From positions 362,001 to 426,000 of the forward strand of contig JAODUO010000186.1 in assembly GCA_025642075.2 (NCBI GenBank): 64,000 nt of DNA, read 5' to 3'. The notes beneath the pieces were generated by a model. It had not been told where the DNA came from, made no database searches, and saw only the letters and a list, made by a program, of their open reading frames with translations. Below are positions 34,496 to 45,205 of this stretch, one piece after another. The position numbers were made by a program, and so were the translations under genes. How positions within the stretch are numbered: the stretch's first letter is position 1; every line of letters starts with the position of its first letter. This stretch comes from Ridgeia piscesae. Lineage: Eukaryota > Annelida > Polychaeta > Sabellida > Siboglinidae.

Positions 34496-35002
34496 CTGAG
34501 AACATGAAACATATGGTAGGACTACAGCAGAAACTGACCCAAACGTCCAGTTTTGGTGTACTGTGGCCAAAACTGGACTTTAGGTTGATTTCATGGCCTA
34601 AACTGGATCACAGGTTGATTTTTATATTTGGTTTAAACTTCTCTTCTTCCTCTTCATGCCTAACCTCAATTTGATCAGTTTAATTTTCGATCGATGGCTT
34701 AAACTGGATCACAGGTAGATTTTTGGTTTACAGCCTAAGCTGGACCATAGTTAGTGTGTATGACCTAAATAGGTTGATATTGGAAGGGTCAGATTTGGAC
34801 TACATGTTGATTGTTGATATAAGGCCCAAACTGGATCAAAGTGTGATTTTTGGTTTATGTCCATTGACAACTTACTCAGTATAATAGTAATAATATAAAA
34901 CTGTATGTACGGTGCCTTGTTCTCCGATGGTAAAATGTATGTGTCCGTTTCATGATATCAACAACAACATCATCAGTTGCTGTGTCAATGTCATCCACTC
35001 AC
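34496..35002. other. Intron with degenerate AACTGGATCACAGGTTGATT repeats
   Basis: Loose repeats of cctaaactggatcacaggtt and gatttt spaced about 60-70 bp at 34560-34860. No coding. Confidence 0.55.
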
Positions 35003-35098
35003 CTCCTTCAGCTTCTTCTTGTCTTCCTCCTCATCCGAAGACTCTCCTTTCTTCCCCTCTTCCTTCACAGCGAGCAGCTCCACAGGCACATAGCAGAT
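35003..35098 (-). CDS. unc-89: End of first SH3 and acidic linker
   Basis: 32 codons, phase 0: ICYVPVELLAVKEEGKKGES then SDEEEDKKKLKE. ICYVPVELL is the last SH3 strand (family: W-V-P-x-x-Y-L/V), completing exon 36866-37115. The charged tail links it to the second SH3. Acceptor gactgatcctccag, donor AAGGAG|GTGAGT. Confidence 0.88.
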
Positions 35099-35263
35099 CT
35101 GGAGGATCAGTCAACACTTGAACATTGATATGGTACAATCTAGGTAAATTGCTTAACAAATATTTGATAAGCAAAACTATCTCAAAATATGTGTTCTACT
35201 ATGCATTCACCCATTTAATCGCCAGGTGCATTTATTTGGTTCCCAAAATAGTGTCAGTGTAAC

Positions 35264-35307
35264 CCACTAGGTGGCGACACCTCTGTGTCCATTCACTAGG
35301 TGGTGCC
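35264..35307 (+). promoter_or_regulatory. Pair of CTCF-like motifs
   Basis: CCACTAGGTGGCGAC (35264-35278) matches 14 of 15, and TCACTAGGTGGTGCC (35293-35307) 13 of 15, of the core CCASYAGRKGGCRSY. Same orientation, 29 bp apart, suggesting a local duplication. Confidence 0.3.
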
Positions 35308-35454
35308 TTACACCAACAAACATAGCCTCGGTTACCCAGACTCCGTGAAGTGGCAGCACTTTTCAGACCGCCTGGGGACTTAATCGGCTGCTGTTGTAAC
35401 CGCCAGGGTGGCCTTACCCCAGATTAGGGTAGAGACGCTGATTGGTTTTCAGGC

Positions 35455-36005
35455 CAAATTTGAAAAAAAAACAAATTAAATAAGGATAGCTTTTTATCAG
35501 ATAATGTATTATAAAAAATATTCAAAATTAAACTTATATTAACACCAAATAATTAAAAAAAAATTGTAGTTGTTTATGAAATCGGAATTATGGCAGGATT
35601 AACCAGTATCCGTGAGGTGGCAGGACTGTTTAGCCCCACACGGATAATATACAAGGATAGCTGTTTATCAGATATAATGCTGTATTATAAAAACTATTAA
35701 AAATTTAACTTATATTAACACAAAATAAATAGAAAAACAAATTTGCAGTTGTTTATAAAAATAGGAATTATGGCAGGATTAACCAGCATCCGTGAGGTGG
35801 CAGCACTGTTTAGCCCCATATGGATAATATACAAGGATAGCTGTTTATCAGATATAATGCTGTATTATAAAAACTATTAAAAATTAAACTTATATTAACA
35901 CAAAATAAATAGAAAAACAAATTTGCAGTTGTTTATAAAAATAGGAATTACGGCAGGATTAACCAGTATCCGTGAGGTGGCAGCACTGTTTAGGTCCACA
36001 CAGAT
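35455..36005. repeat. 180-bp tandem repeat, about 3 copies
   Basis: ggaattatggcaggattaac recurs at 35584, 35764 and 35944 (period exactly 180). Units share ccgtgaggtggcagcactgt, aaggatagctgtttatcaga, and acttatattaacac. A diverged version of the same sequence is inside the Tigger-like element near 49450-49640, and one at 35340. Confidence 0.9.
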
Positions 36006-36865
36006 AACATTCAAACGCCAGTAAAGTCACCAGACCGTCTTCTCGGTGAAGTTATATGCAGTCGAGCAACAGTCGATTAAGCGAGACCACAACAAACATG
36101 GCATCTACGATTTGTTTGTGTTAGCAATCTACAGTACAAATGACACATGTTGTCATTGATGCACATCCAATGTACGACCATCTCAGTATCCATGATTAGC
36201 AAGTGACTTGTGCATCCAGATGTGACCAAAAGGCTACTATAACACTAGTTTGATAATTTAGGTGGAACTTTTGATCATTGCACTGGTTTGAATCTTGTGT
36301 GACAATGGTAGAAATTAAATTATAATTATAGAATCATATGATAATGTGGACTTGGGAATCATTGTTATGGTATCAGATGCTGCTATTTGGTTATTTTAAA
36401 ATTATAGTCTTACTAAGTGTTTGCTGCTAATGATGAGCCTCACACAAGAGGGCACCACTGTGGTTTCCCTTCTGTTTTCCAGAACACATTTTGCATACTA
36501 CAAATGATGAACACGCGAATGAATTGTTCAGTGGAGATGAAAGTAAATTGAAAAAAGTTTAACGTGATACATCATAACAATTCTGCGATAGATTAATGAC
36601 AAAATGTCACATAAAATTATCTGTGGCAATTTTTATACTCTCTTATTAAAAGAAAAAAATACCCACTTAATAATATATTATATAAAATATATAAAATACT
36701 AATCCAGCACCTCTGAATGGATATTATATAGGTTTATGGTGCTTTATAAATGTTCTTATAATTATGCATGGTTTAATGTCAAAGTGTCACTGGCAAAGCT
36801 CTCAGTGTCAACAATAGTTTATGTTCGTACAAGAAACAAAAAAGTAGACGAAAGTGCAGTCGTAC

Positions 36866-37115
36866 CTTGCTCTTGTCGTCGTGTTTCCTCACAAGCCAGC
36901 CATGAGGACTCTCAGCATCCATGACCTCAACGACCTCGCCTTGCTTCAGTGACACCTTCGTGTCCTTGTCAACGTAGTCGCCCAGCATCGTGTATTTCTC
37001 AAAGACGACCTCACCTCCGTCCTTACTCAGCTTCTTTTTCGCTTCAGCGATCTTTGCCGACAGCTGCTCCATGATTGCCTTGTCTTTATCGGTGGTCTCC
37101 ACCTCGCTCTCAACT
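36866..37115 (-). CDS. unc-89: First SH3 domain exon with coiled/charged leader
   Basis: Leader EVESEVETTDKDKAIMEQLS, AKIAEAKKKLSKDGGE (helical, charged), then FEKYTMLGDYVDKDTKVSLK, QGEVVEVMDAESPHGWLVRK, HDDKSK. This is an SH3 through its RT loop and W-L-V core, completed by exon 35098. Acceptor gccttacgttctctgcag, donor AGCAAG|GTACGA. Confidence 0.9.
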
Positions 37116-37199
37116 TCTGCAGAGAACGTAAGGCAAGTAAGATACAAAATATTACCAGAGCAAAGTAAAGATGGTAAGTTCTCATATAGCTCAATATTC

Positions 37200-37345
37200 A
37201 GTCAAAGAGCTTTACACATTACTCTCTGTTCAGTCAATTATTCGCTGTTCAGTCAACACCATATGGAAAGCATTCAGCCATGCAGCAATTAATGCTCAGA
37301 AGTACTCATACACACCCACCACAGCCTACAGCCAGGTTACTCATT
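37200..37345. repeat. SINE-like dispersed repeat, fragment
   Basis: cagccatgcagcaattaatg and caccacagcctacagccagg plus ttactcattga align with copies at 45430-45540 and 54285-54370. Confidence 0.5.
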
Positions 37346-37975
37346 GATAAAGCTTTTTCTTCTTCCAACAGACCAACCAACTTCAACATGTTGAAGGTCG
37401 TTGTTGATAGAGAGTTGGAATGGAAGCGTGTATCGGAATTTGGTGTAAAATTCCAGAGTAAAAGGTAAATAGGTCAAGATAATTTACACTAAAGGAATGC
37501 TTTGCTGTGCGATGCAACAAACTTGTAACTCTATAGAATTCTCTCGGCAGTTCTTTCAAATGTTCTACAAATATCCATTGCTTTAAAAAACAATGCACTG
37601 TTTTGCTAAGTTACCGAAATGTATTGTCCTATTGGACTTCTCAACTTGTTATTCCATATCAAGTGGTTTGTTTCTTTGTGAGATATGTAAACGACATTCA
37701 ACTCTGTTAAAAATAGAAAGATTACATTGTAATCACACATGCTGCAGTTTGTATTTATTTCTGGTTATAGTTATATATGTTGTAATTTTGGCAAGTGTTA
37801 CAAGTGACAAATTTTTTGCAATTTTTAACTTCCTAGCTTATTTATGTTTGAACATTGTGCTTTTTTTATAAAATGTAATTGTCACTGTTGTAACTGTTGA
37901 AATAAACTCAGTATTATTATATATAATTATGAACTGCAGCTTATGGTCCCATCCACCATTTCCCGTCCTACCCAC
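37346..37975. other. Intron remainder
   Basis: AT-rich. No coding feature. Confidence 0.5.
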
Positions 37976-38173
37976 CTTCAACTGTGACAATGACAGTACA
38001 GAAGGAACTTCCCCCTGCATTATTGATGGTACATGTGTACTCTCCGCTATCAGCCGCCATGGCCGTGGGGATGCGGAGGGAACACTTGTCCCCATCCCTC
38101 GATTCCACCAGTCGCTCGCTGGGCTTCAGGGGCTTGCTGTCCTTAGACCAGGTGATGGAGGGTGACGGCGTGC
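37976..38173 (-). CDS. unc-89: Ig domain, C-terminal part (Ig before SH3)
   Basis: GTPSPSITWSKDSKPLKPSE, then ADSGEYTCTINNAGGSSFCT and VIVTVEG: C to G strands with a textbook D-S-G-E-Y-T-C motif. Completes the Ig from exon 38645-38760. Acceptor ctttgtttatgcag, donor GAAG|GTGGGT. Confidence 0.92.
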
Positions 38174-38644
38174 CTGCATAAACAAAGTGGTGACAAGTCA
38201 CAAGCTGTCACCATGACAGACCTTGTACCCTACGCAATTCATCATCGCTGGTATAGTCTCATCATGTTTACAGCTGACAGCTACCTTCCTGTTTTGTGCT
38301 TTACGAAGACCATGTGACCATCTCTACTAAGCTGCTCACGTGCAAGGAACCACAGTACACCATCGTCATGAAATGTTTGCTGAATATATGGAGCGTTCAG
38401 GCACTTCAATGAATGTTTGTAGAAATTGTGTACTCAAACCTTTTACTTTTTTTACACAAAACATTAAGAAAACATTTTAAAGTGAAAACTGTATGCAGGA
38501 ATGTTTGATCTAGCAGATAACATTCTGCTTTTGTATTGTAATTCACATACACAACCATTATGAACATTGGTGGGAAAATGTGATGGAGTTCATGCATATG
38601 ATTTGACGTAGGTTGGATGTTCAGAGACAGTGACATACACCCAC
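38174..38644. other. Intron within Ig, nothing seen
   Basis: 471 bp, no feature recognised. Confidence 0.5.
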
Positions 38645-38760
38645 CTTTGATTGTGGCAACGATTACAATTTCTTGTTTTTCTTCGACGACAATCGGCTCT
38701 GGCTTGCTCGTAAACTCAGGTCCTTCATCCTCCTCCAGGGCGACTTCCTTCACCTGAGGT
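38645..38760 (-). CDS. unc-89: Ig domain, N-terminal half exon
   Basis: PQVKEVALEEDEGPEFTSKP, EPIVVEEKQEIVIVATIKG. The A-B strands of an I-set Ig follow an acidic lead. The B-strand cysteine is replaced by Ala (IVIVATIKG), so no canonical disulfide position. Acceptor gtcttgtttgtgacag, donor AAAG|GTGGGT. Confidence 0.87.
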
Positions 38761-38809
38761 CTGTCACAAACAAGACATCAGAGAGTCCACACACTCCAGA
38801 CACTGTCAC

Positions 38810-39195
38810 ACATTAGTGACATGTTCACACATACACACAACACTTGAACACACATACATGTATGTACATACACATCACACAAACACACACAGTGTACATA
38901 TACAGTGTACACACACTTGAACACACTTGAACACACATAGGCACACATGCACGCACACACCCAAACACAGGCAGTGTATACACACATACATCAATTATAT
39001 ACAGAGTACACATTGTGTGCACAGTGTACACATGCAGTGTACATACATGATATACAGTGTACATTGTACGCAGTATATATACACTACATATACACAGTGT
39101 ACACATATACAATGTGCCAATACAGTGTACATACATGTACAATGTACACAGTACATACACACACAGAGTACACTGCACACTCAGATACACACATA
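38810..39195. repeat. CA/GTACAC-rich microsatellite region
   Basis: Irregular acacac, cagtgtacac and tatacac repeats next to the acceptor of exon 38760. Frames on both strands through it are spurious. Confidence 0.85.
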
Positions 39196-39615
39196 TATTT
39201 ATGTTACCCAAAACATACAAACATAAGTTAGATTAACTAAGTGGTAACAAATACTTTTGAAGTGGAACGTATTGTAAATTGTGGAAACATATAGCCAGTT
39301 ACCCAAACCATTAGGGCATGATTGACCACGCATACAACTGTAATCTTAATTTAGTGTAAGTGCATTTGCCCACTCATGCCACTGTAAACTGAAGGAACCA
39401 GAAGAACTGTACAATGCAATGCAGCAAAGGAAAGGCAAATGGGTAAATAAATCAAACACAGGAAATACTCTCACAATACAACCCTGTCCAATTTGTTGTG
39501 ATCATTAAAAATCTTGCAAATGGACAAGATACTATTATATTTTTAATACTGCATTTTATATCAACACTTGCCCCTACATATCGGGCCACACTTGTCATAC
39601 TAATGAAATACATAC
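39196..39615. other. Intron remainder
   Basis: No coding or repeat feature recognised. Confidence 0.5.
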
Positions 39616-40066
39616 TTTGATTTTTCCACTTCTTTCTCTTCCTTAGCAACAGGCTCCTCCTTCTTGGCAACAGGCTCCTCCTTCTTAGCAACCGGCTCCT
39701 CCTTCTTAGCAACAGGCTCCTCCTTCTTGGCAACAGGCTCCTCCTTCTTAGCAACAGGCTCCTCCTCCTTGGCAACAGGCTCCTCCTCCTTTACAATAGG
39801 CTCCTCCTCTTTGGCTACAGGCTCCTCCTTCTTTACAACAGGCTCCTCCTCCTTAACCACTGCAGCCACACTGACCGGGATGGCGTGGGAGACAATGCCC
39901 TCGCTGTTGACCGCTGCCACCGTGTATTCGCCACTGTCACTTCCCGTGGCCCGTTTTATCCTCAGGGAGTATGTGTTCTCCTTGCTTGTGACCTTCACAC
40001 GAGTGTCATCCTTTGATGTGACAGATTTCCCATCCTTGGACCATTTCACTTCTGGTTCGGGGGACG
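39616..40066 (-). CDS. unc-89: Ig C-half plus PEVK-like EEPVAKK repeat
   Basis: ASPEPEVKWSKDGKSVTSKD to GSDSGEYTVAAVNSEGIVSH completes an Ig (F-strand Cys replaced by Val: GEYTVAAV). A run of about ten EEPVAKK/EEPVAKE heptads follows (39640-39855, 21-bp DNA unit), then EKEVEKSK. The heptads resemble titin PEVK: charged, proline-spaced and probably an elastic or disordered spacer. Acceptor gtccatttatcag, donor TCAAA|GTATGT. Confidence 0.92.
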
Positions 40067-40508
40067 CTGATAAATGGACAGTGTCATCATTTGTATATGA
40101 AGTAATCATGTCACACAGTATAAGGTGTAGCTTCTACAGGATAATAATAAGTAAACTTCTATTACATTTGTGTGTGTCTAAATATTTTGTTAAACAAAAA
40201 ATTACAAGTGGGGTTTTACAGGGGTTGCTGATACCCGTAAAATATACAAATGGGGTTGTACAACTGATCCAAAAATAAGTGTTTCTTTTGAACGGTTAAG
40301 TTGTATCTTATTGTTATATGTAGAGATATTTTCTGTAATGAAGCACTGCATAATTAAACTATGAGTGACATATGAATACACATGAATCCAGGACATGTTT
40401 GTAAATAAATCTTTACCTTCCAATGACCATGAGTAAATCATGTAAACACATACTTGATTAAGTGTAATTTGACACAAAATAGGGAACACCAACATATAGA
40501 AAAAGTAC

Positions 40509-40546
<38 letters not shown>

Positions 40547-40720
40547 CAAAGAAAAAAAATACATATACATATATCAAAGAAAAACCAGATATTGGGACTG
40601 GGATATCTTTACATGACAGTAACGTTAATTAATTTTCACTCACTGATGATTTTAAGCAAATTTATACATAAATCCAAAACGGAAGAAAATTCACGGAAAA
40701 TGAATCCGACATACACAGAC
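40067..40720. other. Intron with AT microsatellite
   Basis: An (AT)n tract lies at 40508-40546. No coding feature. Confidence 0.6.
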
Positions 40721-41032
40721 CTATGATGATGCATGATATCTTGATGTCTTCTCCCTCTTTAATTGAGACAGCCTCTGGTGCCTGAGGCAACGTTGGCTTC
40801 TGGTTCTTCTGGCTCGCTTCCACGGTTACCATGGCAACCATGCTGGTCACCTGACCTCCGTCGGAGCTGGCAGTGACTGCGTATTCGCCCGCATTATCCA
40901 GTGTCGCGCAAGCAATCTCGAGGAAGTAGAGTTTCTTGTTCGAGTCATAGCCGATCTTCATGCGTTTATCCTTCTTCGAGACCTTTAATGGCTTTCCGTT
41001 CCTTGACCACGAAACTGTCGCATTCTCCTCAC
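40721..41032 (-). CDS. unc-89: Ig exon: C-half of one Ig and N-half of next
   Basis: EENATVSWSRNGKPLKVSKK, LYFLEIACATLDNAGEYAVT, ASSDGGQVTSMVAMVTVE finish one Ig; PTLPQAPEAVSIKEGEDIKI then SCII start the next. The first half can be preceded either by exon 42524 (LTCSLSG) or, equally in frame, by exon 45206 (LSCQLKG). Acceptor gaccttgaccctag, donor ATCATAG|GTCTGT. Confidence 0.92.
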
Positions 41033-42523
41033 CTAGGGTCAAGGTCATCATATCAGGTCATTCCGAGCTCACACAAAGTTATTCAGACATTAGAACCAGT
41101 GCAATTCTCACTATATGTGAAGAATTAACAAGATTAAGCAAGACCATCGTCTAGAGAATTAAGTCCAGGCGAATTCTGTGGTGGGCTTTCCTGAATGGAA
41201 ATGTATTGACGATTTATATAGTGGAAGTACATTTGATACAATCCAGTAGAAATATATCAATTACTTCAACACAGTGATGTAAAAAATACATTATTAATTA
41301 CTTCCCGTCCAACATGCTGGCTTTACCGTCGTATAAACCTATATAATTATAATGCAGCATCTGTTAACATATTAATACAATGCAACATACAATACAACAG
41401 CCAACACTGGAACAACATTGACTTTATACACTACACATCAGTGTACAACAAGAATATTCTAATAACATAATAAATTATTAGACACATGTATACTCATTAC
41501 ACATATACTGCATTGGTTAAGTGAAACTAAGATCAGCATCCCCTAGAAAAGAAACAGTTTTGTTGTTAGAGAGACAACACTAGTTATACGTGTCCTGCAA
41601 TAAATATACACAGGTTAAAACAACAATGAATAACAGTTACAAATACTCCCATACGTGGATCTGTAACATATTAACTATATGATGCATATTATTTTGTGCG
41701 TGAGACACGTGAACAATAGTTGAGTCACAACACGACTGGCATCTGTCAGGACCATCAATGATCTACGCTACTACCAATTGATTTGATACATCAAACATGG
41801 ATCCCCCACATCAATACTTATGTCACAACATAGTTACGAGTAGGGCTCATGTCCAGTTGTGTTTTGACTAAAGTACGTTTTTTTGTAATTGATACTGGAC
41901 TTGAATTTTTGAAACTACAAGTACAAGTCAATTGTACTTGCCAAAATACTAAGTGCGTTTCTAGTACACAACTTGTGTGTTGGGATACCAAAATAATGTC
42001 TCTATTGTTTATCTGAGTCATGTCCTGATTATATCCACAGTTAATGTTACACATCTTGAAAAGATAATTATAGTAAATTATACCTGAATAACATTACTAC
42101 TGTTGACCAGTATGACAGAAATGTACTTTGGATTGACCTGTACATCAGTCTGGTTTTAAGTACCTGAACAAATGTACTTATATTTATATTGTATTTCATC
42201 AGAAATATACAGGGAAACCTCTCTGTTAGGGTCATCTTCGGACCAGGCAAGTGGCCTGATTAGCGAGGTGGCCACATTAGAGAGGTTAATTTCCCATACT
42301 TTACTGTATATGGAACAAATTTGGGAATGTTCTAAGGTGACCTATTATTATTGAAGGTAAGTTCAACTGGACGTGACCCCAAACCCCAATGAAGACAATA
42401 TACAACGTGCCATACCGTTTCGGTTACATTGCTAAATAGTACAGTGAATGCTACACTACACCCATCTATCTCCTGGTATGCTGTGCAGCCATGCGCGTCC
42501 GTGTGCGGCCATGCGTGTCTAAC
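41033..42523. other. Intron, 1.5 kb
   Basis: Contains a small inverted-repeat element at 42210-42295. Otherwise AT-rich without coding features. Confidence 0.55.
42210..42295. mobile_element. Short inverted-repeat element (MITE remnant)
   Basis: gggaaacctctctgttaggg at the start and acattagagaggttaatttc plus cc at the end are inverted repeats (AACCTCTCT / AGAGAGGTT). About 85 bp, resembling pogo/mariner-type MITE ends. Confidence 0.5.
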
Positions 42524-43897
42524 CTGACAGGGAGCACGTGAGCAGCACGACGCCTCCCTCCCGCACCGACTTGTGCTGGGGAGGCAACAGGGGGACTCTC
42601 CGCGATGCCCACCTGTCCCTCACTGGGCTTCTTCCCATCCTCATCCCCGTCGAAGGAAGCCTTGCCCTTCCCTCTGAGTCCGACTGGGAGTCGGTCGGTG
42701 ACACATCTCCAAGTACCTTGGTAATGGTCAAGACCACTGGCTTGCTGACCAGCTTAGCGGTCACTGTCACTGGACGGGTCTTGAGACGATCAACTGGCTT
42801 ATCGAAGACTGCCAACACCCCCTTCTTATCCAACTCAGCCCTGTCGTTTTCCTCCTTCAAAGAATCTTTTCCCGGTGAAGATTTTGCAGAACCATATTTC
42901 GGTGTCGTCGTTTCAGAATGTCTGCGAAATCCCGATTTCAGTGTTGTTGTTTCAGAATTTCTGCGAGATCCTGAATTTGGTATCATCGCTTCAGAGTTTC
43001 TGCGAGATCCCGATTTGTCAGATGATATTCGTGGTGCTGATGAAGTCACTGGTTTCTCAGATCTTTGCTTCAGCAGTGATTTGGCAATTTGTAGTTTGGA
43101 CAATTTTGCTGCAGATTCTTTTGAAGAAGACAGTTTTGCAGCAGCAAATGTTGCATCCAAGTTTTGAAACTGCGACTCTACAGAATTTTTCCAGGACTGC
43201 AAGCTGGCAGAAAGTATCTTTGAGAGAGGTTTTGCGGTGTCCTTTGTTGAGCTAGGTTTTGCAGAATCCTTCTTCAACAAAGATTTTGCAGAATCTCTCC
43301 TAGATATATGTTTAGTGGGTTCTTTCGTCGAGACTGATCTTGCAGAATCGTTCTTTGCCTGCGATTTTGCAGAATCCTTCCTTGACAGTGATTTTTCTGA
43401 ATCTTTTCTTGACAATGATCTTGCAGAATCGTTCTTTGCCTGCGATTTTGCAGAATCCTTCCTTGACAGTGATTTTTCTGAATCTTTTCTTGACAATGAT
43501 TTTGCAGAATCTTTCTTTGCCTGTGATTTTGCAGAATCCTTCCTTGACAGTGATTTTTCTGAATCTTTTCTTGACAATGATCTTGCAGAATCGTTCTTTG
43601 CCTGCGATTTTGCAGAATCCTTTCTTGACAGTGATTTTGCAGAATCCTTCCTTGACAGTGATTTTGCAGAATCCTTCCTTGACAGTGATTTTTTTGAATC
43701 TTTTCTTGACAATGATTTTGCAGAATCTTTACTTGACAAAGAATTTATTGAATCTTTCCATGACAAAGATTCTTCAGAATCTTCTTCTGAAACTGGCTTT
43801 GCAGAATCTCTTCCTTGTGCAAATGTTTCAGAAGCTTTCCTCGGTTTTGATCTCGTACTGTCCTTTCGAGGTGACAATTCTGCAGAATCTGTTTTCC
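42524..43897 (-). CDS. unc-89: RKDS-repeat exon ending in an Ig N-half
   Basis: 1,374 bp, phase 1 at both ends. Residues about 1-60 are Ser/Lys-rich; about 60-210 are tandem 9-residue units such as SLSRKDSAK, SLSRKDSEK and SQAKNDSAR; next come SGSRRNSE-type repeats and a basic/acidic mix. The end, WASRRVPLLPPQHKSVREGG then VVLLTCSLSG, forms the A-B strands of an Ig. RKDS and RRNS fit basophilic kinase sites (R-x-x-S), so it may be a phosphorylated disordered spacer, comparable in role to the KSP region of nematode UNC-89 (inference). Acceptor cacaaaatcaccag, donor TCAG|GTTAGA. Confidence 0.9.
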
Positions 43898-45205
43898 CTG
43901 GTGATTTTGTGAAAGGAAACACCAATTTTATTTATTCTTGGACATTCATGTGTGTCTGTACATTAACAATTAGAAATTATGTTTAGTTTGTGAATGTTTA
44001 CAAACATATGTACACAAACTCACGCAAACACACACACGGGCACATACTTGCACACACAACCACACACACACACATTTGCTATTATAACAGATAACATTAA
44101 ATATATTGTTCATGGATCCAAGAATGGTTTGTTGTATGATTTAACTTACTTTGGACATAAATTTGTCGATGACTACGACGTTTCGACCCGTCAGCTACGG
44201 GCCTTGTTCACGTACTGGTGTCACGTGTGTTGGCTCAGATTTTGGTGGGATAATTTGGTTGTAGATGGCAGGCAGATGGTATCCCTACCATCTGCCTGCC
44301 ATCTACAACCAAATTATCCTGCTAAAATCTGAGCCAACACACGTGACACCAGTACGTGAACAATGCCCGTAGCTGATGGGTCGAATTGTTGTACTTATCG
44401 ACAAAGTTATGCTCCAAAGTAAGTTTAATCACACAATAAACATTAAACATGATGTGCAATAGGAGTGCATTGAAAAACATGTAAATATGTAACTTACTAT
44501 TTAACAATAAGCTTATTCTGACAATGTACAGGCACTACGTACAAGAACAGCATTCACTCATGATGTGGAAATCATAAAACACATGGACTGAAATCAAACA
44601 GATGTCAAGAAATATACTGTCATCTGTCATCAGGAACTCCTCTACAAAATGCATATATGTCTGAGGTGACCTACTGGTAAAACAGAGTCAATAATACACT
44701 AAATTAGCAATGTATCAGGAAAATGACCAACACACACAGATCAACTATTATTTACTAGATGCTGTACATCTTGTGAATAATGTTCGAGTACCTATAAAAC
44801 CAACACATTAAAACACACCTTTAACAAGCCAAAATGGAATTATTCTGCTAGATTCAGTCGATATGTCATCAGATATACTTCTTGTGCTGGTGGTAGTTGT
44901 TCTATTTATTCTGTTGTTGAAATGCGTTGTTTCCAATTAAACATGTACTCTAGTATGAAACCGGCCTGCAACTGTTTCTATATTCAGTCACCGATGTTGT
45001 ATATCTCGTGAATATATTCCTTAGTGACGCATTATTTATTAACATTGTGACAGTCACGTTGATAGTAAGTAGTCGGCTGAGCCACGCGTGTTCCGCATGG
45101 CTGTTTTTTTATTCCTAACTATCAAACTGGTCAATAACTGCTGTGAACTGACCCTGTGAGACAAACCAGGAACTGATTTATAAAAGACTGACCAGTGCGT
45201 ATTAC
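43898..45205. other. Intron with large fold-back element
   Basis: Holds the 44144-44425 inverted repeat and a short CA-rich tract at 44020-44075. No coding feature. Confidence 0.6.
44144..44425. mobile_element. Long fold-back (snapback) element
   Basis: Two arms of about 135 bp (44144-44281 and 44286-44425) are nearly perfect inverted repeats around a 4-base loop (tccc). Arm ends read acttactttggacataaatt and its inverse. Inner motif gtagctgatgggtcgaa/cccgtcagctacgggcc. The small frames inside (FVDDYDVSTRQLRALFTYW and its mirror) are by-products of the symmetry. Confidence 0.85.

Larger units (their letters stand above)
35099..36865. other. Intron within first SH3
   Basis: Holds two CTCF-like motifs (35264-35307) and a 180-bp tandem repeat (35450-36000). 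The rest is AT-rich with no coding feature. Confidence 0.6.

Noticed and set aside
39664..40278. Plus-strand frame GSSFLAT repeats
   Set aside because: Antisense of the EEPVAKK heptad array.
43237..43986. 249-residue plus-strand frame FAESFLDSDFSESF
   Set aside because: Antisense of the RKDS-repeat exon; regular only because the coding strand is repetitive.
44144..44425. Hammerhead ribozyme in the hairpin arm (ctgacgggtcgaaacgtcg)
   Set aside because: CTGA and GAAAC-like strings occur, but I could not arrange the three stems and full conserved core by eye.
43994..44507. Two short mirrored frames (LRALFTYWCHVCWLRF)
   Set aside because: Both arise from the arms of the inverted repeat; not a transposase or other known protein.
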